Below, piece after piece: positions 17,641 through 25,757 of a DNA stretch of 64,000 nt. This stretch comes from Pseudomonadota bacterium. Lineage in GTDB: Bacteria > Pseudomonadota > Gammaproteobacteria > Xanthomonadales > Rhodanobacteraceae. The position numbers and the translations under genes were made by a program. The notes beneath the pieces were generated by a model. The model did no database searches. It saw nothing but the letters and a program-made list of their open reading frames with translations, and had not been told where the DNA came from. The number at the start of each line of letters is the position of its first letter. Positions within the stretch are counted from its first letter, which is position 1. Where the stretch lies: NCBI GenBank assembly GCA_021805685.1, contig JAJZET010000093.1:1-64000 (forward strand), read 5' to 3'.

Positions 17641-18949
17641 GAATCCACCGCCACAGCTCGCCCCACGTCGGCTTCTTGCCGTACATCAGGATGCCGGTGC
17701 GGTAGATGCGTCCGGCCAGCCACACGCAGGCGAGCAGGCCCAACACCATCAGGCCCAGCGACAGCGCGAGCTGCAGCGGCGGCACGGCGGTCATCGACCA
17801 GCGCACCGGCATGGTGAACGGGGCAAACAGTGGGATGAAGGACATCGTGGTACCCAGCGCGCCCGAGGGGTCGTTGATCAGGCCGAACATCGACATGAAG
17901 CCGACGAGGATGCTCATGGTGACGAACACCGCGTACTGCTGCGCCTCCTGGATGGTGTTGCACATCGCACCGATCGCCGCGTAGAGCGAACCGTAGATCA
18001 GGAAGCCAAGCGTGAAATAGAGCAGGAACACCACCAGCAGCATCGGCGGCACGCTGGGAATGGCGAACTTGCCTGCCGCCTCGGCCCCCATGCCGAACGC
18101 GCCTGCTAGGTGCGGGCCCTGGCCGCCGAGCACGAACGCGGTGCCCACCCAGATCGCCATCTGGGTCAGCCCGGCCAACCCCACGCCGAGCACCTTGCCC
18201 ATCAGCATCTGGAACGGGGTTAGCGAGGAGGTGAGCACCTCCATGATGCGCGAGTTCTTCTCCTCGATCACCGAGGTGAGCGTGCGGCTGCCGTAGGTGA
18301 TGATCGCGATATAGAGGATGAAGCCCATCGCGTAGGCGAGCGCGAACGAGGCCTCGCCACTCTGGCCGGTGAGCTTGCCGTCGGTGACCTTGGCGGTGTC
18401 CATGTCTGCCGGCACCATCGCCTTGGCGACCAGCAACTGGTCCACGCCGGCATGCGCCAGCCGCACACCGGCCAGCGCCTTGGAAATATCGCGCTGCAGC
18501 CGGTTCATGCCTTCGGGCGAGCTGACGTTGTCGCCGTAGTAGTGCAGCTTGCCGCTTGCGAGGGTGTCGGCATCGAGCACCAGCACGCCGTCCCAGCCGT
18601 GCTGCCCGCTGCCCTTGGCGAAGCCGGCCTTGGCGATCAGGCCGTCGCGCACCTGCGCGAGGTTCGCTGCAGTGGCGGGGAACAGCGTCGCGTCGTAGCG
18701 CGGCCTGGCGGCCCTGCCATGGCCGATGGTGGCGGCCTTGAGCGCGGCCACCACCGGCTGACCCAGGCCGCTGCCGGACGCGTCCACCACCGCCACGCGG
18801 GTGGTGTGGTCGCCACCGCTCATCAGCAGCGCCGGCAGCACCGCCATCGCCAGCATGAACACCGGCAGCAGCAGGGTGGAGATCAGGAAGGCCTTGGTGC
18901 GCACGCGCTCCACGTACTCGCGCCGGATCACGGCAAGCGTCTTGTTCAT
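17633..18949 (-). CDS. ABC-2 type exporter permease (NatB-like)
   Basis: The product is 438 residues. The first transmembrane helix (about residues 22-44) follows the typical YVERVRTKAFLIST start. A large extracytoplasmic domain (about 45-185) is followed by five or six helices (about 190-425), including the S-R-I-M-E-V-L-T-S-S coupling segment. The ATG overlaps the stop of the ATPase gene by 4 bp. Together they form a NatAB-like ABC-2 exporter; the substrate is unknown. The stop codon lies inside the 21-bp tandem repeat array. Confidence 0.88.
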   Translation of the reverse strand: MNKTLAVIRREYVERVRTKAFLISTLLLPVFMLAMAVLPALLMSGGDHTTRVAVVDASGSGLGQPVVAALKAATIGHGRAARPRYDATLFPATAANLAQVRDGLIAKAGFAKGSGQHGWDGVLVLDADTLASGKLHYYGDNVSSPEGMNRLQRDISKALAGVRLAHAGVDQLLVAKAMVPADMDTAKVTDGKLTGQSGEASFALAYAMGFILYIAIITYGSRTLTSVIEEKNSRIMEVLTSSLTPFQMLMGKVLGVGLAGLTQMAIWVGTAFVLGGQGPHLAGAFGMGAEAAGKFAIPSVPPMLLVVFLLYFTLGFLIYGSLYAAIGAMCNTIQEAQQYAVFVTMSILVGFMSMFGLINDPSGALGTTMSFIPLFAPFTMPVRWSMTAVPPLQLALSLGLMVLGLLACVWLAGRIYRTGILMYGKKPTWGELWRWIRA

Positions 18950-19908
18950 GCGGCGGCTCCGGCAACGGCAGGCAGGGGTTCGGCATCGGGGTCGGCGCCG
19001 ACCTTGGCGACGAAGATGGCGTGCAGCGAGGGTTCCACCACCTCGAAGCGGCGCAGGCCCACGCCGGCAGCGACCAGCGCGGCAAGCAACTGGCCGGGCT
19101 CGGCACCCTCGGCCATCTTCAACTCGGCGCTGGCGCCGTAGTCGTCCAGCCGCGCCACCAGGCGCGGGTCGGCAAGGATGGCGTCGGCCTGGTGGCGGTC
19201 GCCAGCGAAACCCAGCGCCACGTGGCGGCCGCCGAAGTCGGCCTTGACCTGCGCCACCGTGCCGTTGGCCACCAGCTTGCCGCGCGCGATGATCGCCACG
19301 CGGTCGCACATGCGTTCGGCCTGCTCCATCGCGTGCGTGGAGAACAGCACGGTGCGGCCACCGGCGGCGATCTCCACCACGATGTCCTTCATCACCTGCG
19401 CGTTGATCGGGTCAAGCCCGGAGAACGGCTCGTCCAGGATCACCAGCTCCGGCTCGTGCAGCAGCGCACCGGCGAACTGCACCTTCTGCTGCATGCCCTT
19501 GGAGAGATCCTCCACCTTTTTCTGCGCCCAACCGGCGATCTCCAGCCGCTCCAGCCAGGCCTGCGCGCGACGTTTCGCTTCCGCGCGCGCGATGCCCTTC
19601 ACCTCGCCCAGGAACACCAGGTGGTCGAGCACCCTCATCTTCTTGTACAGGCCGCGCTCCTCGGGCAGGTAGCCGATGCGGGCCGACAGGTCGCGGCTGT
19701 TGCGACTGTCGCCGAACAGCGCGATGCGCCCTTCGTCCGGCTGCAGGATGCTCATGATGAGGCGGATGGTGGTGGACTTGCCGGCCCCGTTGGGGCCGAG
19801 CAGGCCGTAGATGCCGCCGGACGGCACCTGCAACGACAAATCGCTCACTGCGGTATGGCCGGCGAACCGCTTGGTCACCGATTCGACACTGACGCTGGGC
19901 GTGGACAC
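18946..19908 (-). CDS. ABC transporter ATP-binding protein (NatA-like)
   Basis: The product is 320 residues. The Walker A is GLLGPNGAGKST, the signature motif is D-L-S-K-G-M-Q-Q-K, and the Walker B is LVILDEPFSGLDP, with the H-loop in F-S-T-H-A. Residues about 215-305 form a DUF4162-like C-terminal extension typical of NatA-type exporters. It is the first gene of the pair and energises the coupled ABC-2 permease downstream. Confidence 0.92.
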   Translation of the reverse strand: MSTPSVSVESVTKRFAGHTAVSDLSLQVPSGGIYGLLGPNGAGKSTTIRLIMSILQPDEGRIALFGDSRNSRDLSARIGYLPEERGLYKKMRVLDHLVFLGEVKGIARAEAKRRAQAWLERLEIAGWAQKKVEDLSKGMQQKVQFAGALLHEPELVILDEPFSGLDPINAQVMKDIVVEIAAGGRTVLFSTHAMEQAERMCDRVAIIARGKLVANGTVAQVKADFGGRHVALGFAGDRHQADAILADPRLVARLDDYGASAELKMAEGAEPGQLLAALVAAGVGLRRFEVVEPSLHAIFVAKVGADPDAEPLPAVAGAAA

Positions 19909-20044
19909 TCGCGCTGCTCCCTGTTCGTGGGCCTCCCCGACCCGTCGCCGCCCAACTTAGCACGGCGCGAGCGGCGAGCCACCCTGCCCTTGGTCATCCC
20001 TGTGCATGCGCAGGCGGGCCGGCGATGCCTGCCCGGAACCGCTT

Positions 20045-20371
20045 TCAGCCCAGCCGGCGTGACACCGCGAAGAACACCAGGTTGCCGAGGCCGGTGGCGC
20101 CCGCCAGCACGGCGACCAGGCCGGGGGTGACCTCCTGCCAGCCGAACCACTGGATCAGGCCGAAGCCCAGCGCCACCGACAGCAGCACGATGCCCCAGCG
20201 CAGCGAGGAATGGCGCCGGCGCAGCTCCTCGTCGCGCAGCACCGAGGCGACCAGGTCGGGCGAGCCGCCCGTGGCCACCATGCGTTTGCGCACCATCGCA
20301 TCCACGCAGACCTTGATGGTGTAGGCGATGCAGACAAACAGGCTGATCGGGATGAAGTCGCCGAAATCCAT
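20045..20371 (-). CDS. Small membrane protein divergent from an ECF sigma gene
   Basis: The product is 108 residues from ATG 20371, with AAGGAG 8 bp upstream. Three hydrophobic segments are seen (about residues 7-22, 59-76 and 82-103), separated by a charged loop rich in arginine. I do not recognise the family. Its promoter is a near copy of the sigma gene promoter on the other strand, which suggests it belongs to the same regulon. Confidence 0.7.
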   Translation of the reverse strand: MDFGDFIPISLFVCIAYTIKVCVDAMVRKRMVATGGSPDLVASVLRDEELRRRHSSLRWGIVLLSVALGFGLIQWFGWQEVTPGLVAVLAGATGLGNLVFFAVSRRLG

Positions 20372-20420
20372 GAAGCTCTCCTTGGGAAGCGCCGGCGGAA
20401 TGCCTGGCTGTCGGGAGCAT

Positions 20421-20448
20421 GGATACGGTCGGCCGTGCAACGGTTGCA
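20421..20448 (-). promoter_or_regulatory. ECF-type promoter for the leftward membrane protein
   Basis: On the minus strand the sequence is TGCAACCGTT, 11 bases, CGTATCC. The first and last blocks match the promoter of the divergent sigma gene exactly, with the same spacing. The -10-like block is about 50 bp before the ATG at 20371. It would probably be recognised by the sigma factor encoded next door. Confidence 0.6.
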
Positions 20449-20458
20449 GGCGTCCGCT

Positions 20459-20486
20459 TGCAACCGTTCGGTCGATGCGCGTATCC
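20459..20486 (+). promoter_or_regulatory. ECF-type promoter for the sigma/anti-sigma operon
   Basis: The sequence is TGCAACCGTT, 11 bases, CGTATCC. The end of the -10-like block is only 8 bp before the ATG of the sigma gene, so transcription would start within a few bases of the start codon. The identity with the opposite-strand copy strongly suggests autoregulation. Confidence 0.6.
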
Positions 20487-20494
20487 CTTGCGGG

Positions 20495-21073
20495 ATGGAA
20501 GGTGCCCCCGACAACCCGGACCGCGAACTGGTCGAGGCCGTGCTGGCCAACCGGCCGGGCGCGTTCGAGCGCCTGGTGCGCGAGCACCAGGGGCTGTGCT
20601 GGCACATCATCCAGCGCATGGTGCGCAACCCCGAGGACGCGCGCGAGCTGTGCCAGGACACCTTCCTGCGCGTGCACCAGTGCCTGCACCAGTACCGCGG
20701 CGAGAGTGCGCTGAAATCCTGGATCGGGCGCGTGGCTTACACCATCGCCCTGCGCCACCTGCAGCACAAACGCATCCCGCTGGCCGAGGGGCACGACGAG
20801 GAGGGCGCTTCGCTGGTCGAAGGCGTCGCCGACGAGTTCGACCTGGAGGCTGCCTGCGCGGACGAGGAAATCGCCGCGCACCTGCACGCGGCGATCGAGG
20901 CGCTGCCGCCCCTGCAGCGCACGGTGCTGACCCTGTACTACCTCGAGGAAAACTCCATCCCCGAGATCGCCCACATCACCGGGCTGGCCAGCGGTACCAT
21001 CAAGAGCCACTTGTTCCGCTCACGCCTGCGCCTGCGCGAGGCGCTGGAAAACCGGACAGGAGTTACAGCATGA
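20495..21073 (+). CDS. ECF-type RNA polymerase sigma factor
   Basis: The product is 192 residues from ATG 20495. Region 2 is recognisable in A-F-E-R-L-V-R-E-H-Q and RNPEDARELCQDTFLRVHQ, then the S-W-I-G-R-V-A-Y-T-I-A promoter-melting helix. Region 4 contains PPLQRTVLTLYYLEE and the helix-turn-helix IAHITGLASGTIKSHLFRSR. It belongs to the RpoE-like group. The stop overlaps the start of the following single-TM gene (ATGA). No Shine-Dalgarno lies before the ATG, and the promoter is so close that the message is probably leaderless. Confidence 0.92.
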   Translation: MEGAPDNPDRELVEAVLANRPGAFERLVREHQGLCWHIIQRMVRNPEDARELCQDTFLRVHQCLHQYRGESALKSWIGRVAYTIALRHLQHKRIPLAEGHDEEGASLVEGVADEFDLEAACADEEIAAHLHAAIEALPPLQRTVLTLYYLEENSIPEIAHITGLASGTIKSHLFRSRLRLREALENRTGVTA

Positions 21074-21546
21074 ACCACGACCTTCCTCCCTTCGACGACG
21101 CTCCCTTTGAAAGCCCCGCGCAGGAGCGCGAATGGCAGGCGCAGGAGCGCGCGCTGCGGGCCGAGCGCCTTGGCCTCGATCCGTCGAACGGCGACGGCCG
21201 CGTGCGCCGCTACCGCCTGCTGGCGCGCACCTTGCGCGAACCCCTGCCCGATGCGCTGCCGGCGGACTTCGCGCGGCAGATGGCGGCGCGGGTCGCCGCC
21301 GCACCGGCGCATGAACCGGCTGCGGAATCGCGCTTCGAATGGGTGCCCACGACCGCCTTGATCGCGGTGCTGGCCGTGTCGGCCGGCGTGGTGACCGTGC
21401 TCTACGGCGATGCCTGGCTGCCCACCTTCCGCCAGCTGCTGCCGCCCCCGGGCACGCCAGCCCTGCAATGGCTGCTGGCGCTGGGTGCCTGCATGGCCGC
21501 GACCTGGCTGCTCGGCCTGCGGCCGGTGCATCGCCCGGCACACTGA
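21070..21546 (+). CDS. Putative anti-sigma factor, membrane protein
   Basis: The product is 158 residues. A charged N-terminal domain (about 1-95, helical, with R-R-Y-R-L-L-A-R-T-L-R-E) is followed by two hydrophobic helices (about 98-115 and 130-150). Overlap with the sigma gene stop and this topology make it the likely cognate anti-sigma factor. No zinc-binding motif was seen, so it is assigned by context. Confidence 0.65.
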   Translation: MNHDLPPFDDAPFESPAQEREWQAQERALRAERLGLDPSNGDGRVRRYRLLARTLREPLPDALPADFARQMAARVAAAPAHEPAAESRFEWVPTTALIAVLAVSAGVVTVLYGDAWLPTFRQLLPPPGTPALQWLLALGACMAATWLLGLRPVHRPAH

Positions 21547-21632
21547 GCGATCCGCCACGGGGCGGGGCCAGACCGCGGAAGGCACCCGCGAATCTGCGAA
21601 AATCCGCCGTCTCGCCTTGCCAAGCCTTGCCG

Positions 21633-23258
21633 ATGCTCCGCCTTACCGACCTCAAGCTGCCGCTGGACCACCCCGCGGACGCCCTGCCCGCCGCCATCCG
21701 CGCCAAGCTCGGCATCAAGCCCGCGGCCTTGCGCGGCTTCAGCGTGTTCCGCCGCGGCTACGACGCGCGCAAGCGTGGCGCCATCGCGCTGATCTACACG
21801 GTGGACGTGGACGTGGCCGACGAGGCCGCGCTGCTCGCACGCCATACCGATGACCGCCACGTGCAGCCTACGCCGGATACCGGCTACCACTTCGTGGCGC
21901 GGGCGCCGGCGCAGCTGGAACATCGGCCCATCGTGATCGGCTTCGGCCCCTGCGGCATCTTCGCCGCGCTGATCCTGGCGCAATCGGGCTTCCGTCCCAT
22001 CGTGCTGGAACGCGGCAAGGCGGTACGCGAGCGCACCCAGGACACCTGGGACCTGTGGCGCAAGCGCAACCTGCACCCCGACTCCAACGTGCAGTTCGGC
22101 GAAGGCGGCGCGGGCACCTTCTCCGACGGCAAGCTGTACAGCCAGATCCGCGACCCGAAACACCACGGCCGCAAGGTGCTGGCCGAGTTCGTCAAGGCCG
22201 GCGCGCCGGAGGAAATCCTCTACGTCAGCAAGCCGCACATCGGCACGTTCCGGCTGGTGACGATGGTGGAGAACATGCGCGGCACCATCGAGGCGCTCGG
22301 CGGCGAGATCCGTTTCGGCCAGCGCGTGGACGACCTGCTGGTGGAAACCGACGCGCAGGGCGAACGCCACGTGCGCGGCGTGCGACTCGCCGACGGCGGC
22401 GAGCTGCGCAGCGACCACGTGGTGCTGGCGCTGGGCCACAGCGCGCGCGACACGTTCGCCATGCTGCACGCGCGCGGCGTCTACGTGGAGGCGAAGCCGT
22501 TCTCGATCGGCTTCCGCATCGAGCACCCGCAGTCGCTGATCGACCAGGGCCGCTTCGGCCCGCAGGCCGGCCACCCGATCCTGGGCGCGGCGGACTACAA
22601 ACTGGTGCACCACGGCACCGACGGCCGCTCGGTGTACAGCTTCTGCATGTGCCCCGGCGGCACCGTGGTGGCCGCCACCAGCGAGCCGGAGCGCGTGGTT
22701 ACCAACGGCATGAGCCAGTACTCGCGCAACGAACGCAATGCCAACGCGGCGATCGTCTGCGACATCACGCCCGCCGATTACGCGCCGTATGGCGAAGGCC
22801 CGCTGGCCGGCATCGCGCTGCAGCGGCACTGGGAGTCCAACGCATTCCGCCTGGGCGGCGGCGACTACAGCGCGCCGGGCCAGCGCGTGGGCGATTTCCT
22901 CGCCGGGCGGCCTTCGCGCGCGCTGGGCGACGTGCTGCCCTCGTACAAGCCGGGCGTGCAGCTCACCGATCTCTCCACCGCGCTGCCCGACTACGCGGTG
23001 GCGGCGATCCGCGCCGCGATCCCCGCGTTCGACCGCCAGATCCGCGGCTACGCGCTGCCCGACGCCATGCTCACCGGCGTGGAGACGCGCACCTCGTCGC
23101 CGGTGCGCGTCCGCCGCAACGACGACGACCTGCAGAGCCTCAACACCCGCGGGCTGTATCCGGCCGGCGAAGGTGCCGGCTATGCCGGCGGCATCCTGTC
23201 CGCGGCAGTGGACGGCATCCGCGTGGCGGAGGCGGTGGCGCTGTCGATCGCCGGCTGA
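21633..23258 (+). CDS. FAD-dependent oxidoreductase, uncharacterised long-form family
   Basis: The product is 541 residues from ATG 21633. After an N-terminal domain of about 95 residues, the dinucleotide-binding fold appears as IVIGFGPCGIFAALILAQSG with the acidic E-R-G end. F-G-E-G-G-A-G-T-F-S-D-G-K-L follows, and the FAD-closing motif near the C-terminus is LYPAGEGAGYAGGILSAAVDG. The family is widely conserved in bacteria and is often annotated simply as NAD(P)/FAD-dependent oxidoreductase; the substrate is unknown. It follows the sigma operon, but an 86 bp gap leaves co-transcription open. Confidence 0.85.
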   Translation: MLRLTDLKLPLDHPADALPAAIRAKLGIKPAALRGFSVFRRGYDARKRGAIALIYTVDVDVADEAALLARHTDDRHVQPTPDTGYHFVARAPAQLEHRPIVIGFGPCGIFAALILAQSGFRPIVLERGKAVRERTQDTWDLWRKRNLHPDSNVQFGEGGAGTFSDGKLYSQIRDPKHHGRKVLAEFVKAGAPEEILYVSKPHIGTFRLVTMVENMRGTIEALGGEIRFGQRVDDLLVETDAQGERHVRGVRLADGGELRSDHVVLALGHSARDTFAMLHARGVYVEAKPFSIGFRIEHPQSLIDQGRFGPQAGHPILGAADYKLVHHGTDGRSVYSFCMCPGGTVVAATSEPERVVTNGMSQYSRNERNANAAIVCDITPADYAPYGEGPLAGIALQRHWESNAFRLGGGDYSAPGQRVGDFLAGRPSRALGDVLPSYKPGVQLTDLSTALPDYAVAAIRAAIPAFDRQIRGYALPDAMLTGVETRTSSPVRVRRNDDDLQSLNTRGLYPAGEGAGYAGGILSAAVDGIRVAEAVALSIAG

Positions 23259-23279
23259 AGGTCCTGGCGGAGCGAACTC

Positions 23280-23915
23280 TTGCCCGCCTATGCCGGGCAG
23301 AGGCGCAACCGTGTTTTGGTTCGGTGGTTTTGGAGCTGCTGCGGCAGCCGGGGTGAGGCCTTCGCAACGTCGGGTGTTTTTTGCCCAGACGACAAAACGC
23401 TTTCGTGCGGCTACTGCTCGGGACAAAGCGGTTTCGTCCACCTGCCGGTGGCCGAGCTACTTTCTCTTTGCGTGCTCAAAGAGCACCCCGAGGCGGCGCT
23501 CTCCGGGCCTCCTGCCCTGCGAGTGCGTGAGGCGGTGTCCGGCTTTTCGGCCGGGCTCCTGCCCGGTCGAAAAGGCGAGAACCCTCCCTGGCCTCGCCCG
23601 CTGCGCGGCCTGATCGCCCCCACCTCACCGCCGCCCAGCGGCCCCGAAACAGCAGCGCGCCTCCAGCGCGCAGAAGCAAAAAGCAAAGCTAAGGTGCCGG
23701 CAATGCCAAAGCCAATGCGGTGCACCGAGCCGCGAGGCTCTGCTCCCCTCAGTTCCCAGATACGGCGTGGCGTGGCCGCACCGTCTATCGCACAGGCGGG
23801 AGTCGTTCCGACGTCCTCAACACGGCTTGCTTGTAGTCGCGGCGTATCCAACCAGGCCTTCTCTTTGGGCCACCTTAGCTCTGGGCTGCCGATAAACCGA
23901 ACGCGCAGGGTCATC
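23280..23915. repeat. Gene-free stretch resembling a dispersed intergenic repeat element
   Basis: This interval has no credible gene although long frames exist on both strands. It contains many short inverted and repeated pieces (for example C-rich and G-rich blocks around 23495-23640, and GGCGGGAGTCGTTCCGACG at 23798-23816). Similar sequence is, from memory, often mis-annotated as hypothetical proteins in Xanthomonadales genomes, with translations such as G-S-P-E-L-R-W-P-K-E-K-A. Membership of a multicopy family cannot be tested from one window. Confidence 0.45.
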
Positions 23916-23920
23916 GCCTA

Positions 23921-23950
23921 AGAAAAAGCCCGCCTTGCGGCGGGCCTTTC
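23921..23950 (-). terminator. Rho-independent terminator of speD
   Basis: On the minus strand GCCCGCC, a short loop and GGCGGGC are followed by TTTTTCTT. It begins within a few bases of the speD stop codon. Confidence 0.85.
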
Positions 23951-23951
23951 G

Positions 23952-24737
23952 TCACATCAGGTTGCGGCCGTGGAACAGCTCCTCGATCTCGCGGCGCAGC
24001 AGCGACTCGATGCGCTGGCGCTCCTTGAACGAGAGGTCGTCGGCGTGGGCGTCGAACAGGTAGGTGTCGAGGTCGAAGTCCTTCACGTGCATCTTCGTGT
24101 GGAAGATGTTTTCCTGGTACACGTTGACGTCGAACATCTCGTACTTCTGGCGGATGTGGCGCGCCAGGTAGTCCTGCACCGAGTTGATCTTGTGGTCGAT
24201 GAAGTGCTTCTTGCCCTTCACGTCGCGGGTGAAGCCGCGCACGCGGTAGTCGCACACCACGATGTCCGACTCGAAGCTGTCGATCAGGTAATTCAGCGCT
24301 TTCAGCGGCGAGATCACGCCGCAGGTGGCCACGTCGATGTCCGCGCGGAATGTCGCGATGCCATTGTGCGGGTGCGTTTCGGGGTAGGTGTGGACGGTGA
24401 TGTGGCTCTTGTCCATGTGCGCCACGACGGCGCCGGAGATGGTGTCGCGCCCCAGCTTCTCGACCACCGGCTCCTCGGAGATCAGGATGGTCACCGAGGC
24501 GCCCTGCGGGTCGTAGTCCTGGCGGGCCACGTTCAGGATGTTCGCGCCGATGATTTCGGCCACGTCGGTGAGGATCTGGGTGAGGCGATCGGCGTCGTAC
24601 TGTTCGTCGATGTACTCAATGTAGCGCTGGCGCTGCTCTTCCGACACCGCGTAGCAGATGTCGTAGATGTTGAAGCTCAAGGCCTTGGTGAGGTTGTTGA
24701 AACCCTGCAGGCGCAGGCGGGGAAGCGGCTTGACCAC
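23952..24737 (-). CDS. speD: S-adenosylmethionine decarboxylase proenzyme
   Basis: The product is 261 residues, the length of the E. coli-type enzyme. The self-cleavage site is in [13 protein letters not shown], where Ser111 becomes the pyruvoyl cofactor, with a nearby catalytic Cys in V-A-T-C-G-V-I-S. The enzyme makes decarboxylated SAM for spermidine synthesis. No speE lies next to it in the window. A strong terminator follows it, and a structured leader precedes it. Confidence 0.95.
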   Translation of the reverse strand: MVKPLPRLRLQGFNNLTKALSFNIYDICYAVSEEQRQRYIEYIDEQYDADRLTQILTDVAEIIGANILNVARQDYDPQGASVTILISEEPVVEKLGRDTISGAVVAHMDKSHITVHTYPETHPHNGIATFRADIDVATCGVISPLKALNYLIDSFESDIVVCDYRVRGFTRDVKGKKHFIDHKINSVQDYLARHIRQKYEMFDVNVYQENIFHTKMHVKDFDLDTYLFDAHADDLSFKERQRIESLLRREIEELFHGRNLM

Positions 24738-24789
24738 GGCGACTCTCCATGACCGGATCGACGGTCAGCAGGATGAGGCGGGTTAGCAG

Positions 24790-24828
24790 CAAGGGTCCCC
24801 GCGGGAATTCGGACCATGGGGACCCTTG
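24790..24828 (-). promoter_or_regulatory. Possible structured leader or operator upstream of speD
   Basis: CAAGGGTCCCC at 24790-24800 is perfectly complementary to GGGGACCCTTG at 24818-24828, across a 17-base loop. Inside it, GGTCC (24794-24798) can instead pair with GGACC (24811-24815). The hairpin begins about 50 bp before the speD start. Two mutually exclusive pairings are compatible with an attenuator, but a dyad operator for speD or clp is equally possible. Confidence 0.35.
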
Positions 24829-24989
24829 TCTCCCGTGACCCGGTGAACGCCCCGACCATAGGTACGCGAGCGAAAGACTGCGAAGTATGCGGCAAAATTG
24901 CCGAAAACAGAACCTCCGTCAATCCGCTCGCGTTTGCCATAATGGGGAACGCGGGGGTGGAACCACCCCACTGAGGGGAAACCAGCACA

Positions 24990-25685
24990 GTGGCGCTACT
25001 CAAATACCAGCTGCAACAGGCTTTCGAGCGTTCCCAGGCGCCGTTGGCCTTCGCCCCGGATCCGGCCTCGATGGAGCGCTTCCTGGCGCTCTGCCACCGC
25101 CGCCGCTACCCGAGCAAGACCGCGATCATCCGCCCCGGCGACCCGGCCAACACGCTTTACTACGTGATCGACGGCTCGCTGGCGGTATGCACCGAGGACG
25201 AGCAAGGCCGCGAGCTGATCCTCGCCTACATCAATCGCGGCCAGTTCATCGGCGAAATGGGCCTGTTCGTGGAGCAGGCGCAGCGCGAGTCGGTGGTACG
25301 CACGCGCAGCGTGTGCGAGATGGCCGAGGTCAGCTACGAACGCCTGTTCACGCTGATGAAGGGCCCGCTGGCCGAGGAATGCCCGAAGATCCTGTTCGCC
25401 ATCGGCTCCCAGCTCACCCACCGCCTGCTGCGCACCTCGCGCCAGGTGAGCCGCATGGCCTTCATGGACGTCACCAGCCGCATCTCGCGCACCTTGCTCG
25501 ACCTGTGCGAGGAGCCGGACGCGATGAGCCACCCCGAAGGCACGCAGATCCGCATCTCGCGCCAGGAAGTGAGCCGCATCGTGGGTTGTTCGCGCGAAAT
25601 GGTCGGCCGCGTGCTCAAGCAGCTCGAGGAGCAGGGCATGATCGACGTCTCGGGCAAGACCATCGTGGTGCGCGGCACGCGCTGA
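24990..25685 (+). CDS. clp: CRP-like global regulator Clp
   Basis: The product is 231 residues with a cyclic-nucleotide-binding fold (about 25-140, including FIGEMGLFVEQAQRE) and a C-terminal winged helix with ISRQEVSRIVGCSREMVGRVLKQLEEQG. At the position of the Arg-Ser pair that contacts cAMP in E. coli CRP it has Arg99-Glu100, the arrangement of Xanthomonas Clp, which is active without ligand and inhibited by c-di-GMP. It probably controls pili, exopolysaccharide and secreted enzymes. The start is a GTG with GAGGGG upstream. It is divergent from speD. Confidence 0.88.
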   Translation: MALLKYQLQQAFERSQAPLAFAPDPASMERFLALCHRRRYPSKTAIIRPGDPANTLYYVIDGSLAVCTEDEQGRELILAYINRGQFIGEMGLFVEQAQRESVVRTRSVCEMAEVSYERLFTLMKGPLAEECPKILFAIGSQLTHRLLRTSRQVSRMAFMDVTSRISRTLLDLCEEPDAMSHPEGTQIRISRQEVSRIVGCSREMVGRVLKQLEEQGMIDVSGKTIVVRGTR

Positions 25686-25757
25686 AGCCCGCCGCCGCAC
25701 CCGGAGAACCCCGCAGCGCGACCGCGCTGCGGGCCATCTGTCTGCAGCGCAGCGGCG

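Noticed and set aside
23411-23914. A 167-residue minus-strand hypothetical protein
   Set aside because: It lies in a repeat-like stretch, lacks a start signal and shows no domain; better explained as intergenic sequence.
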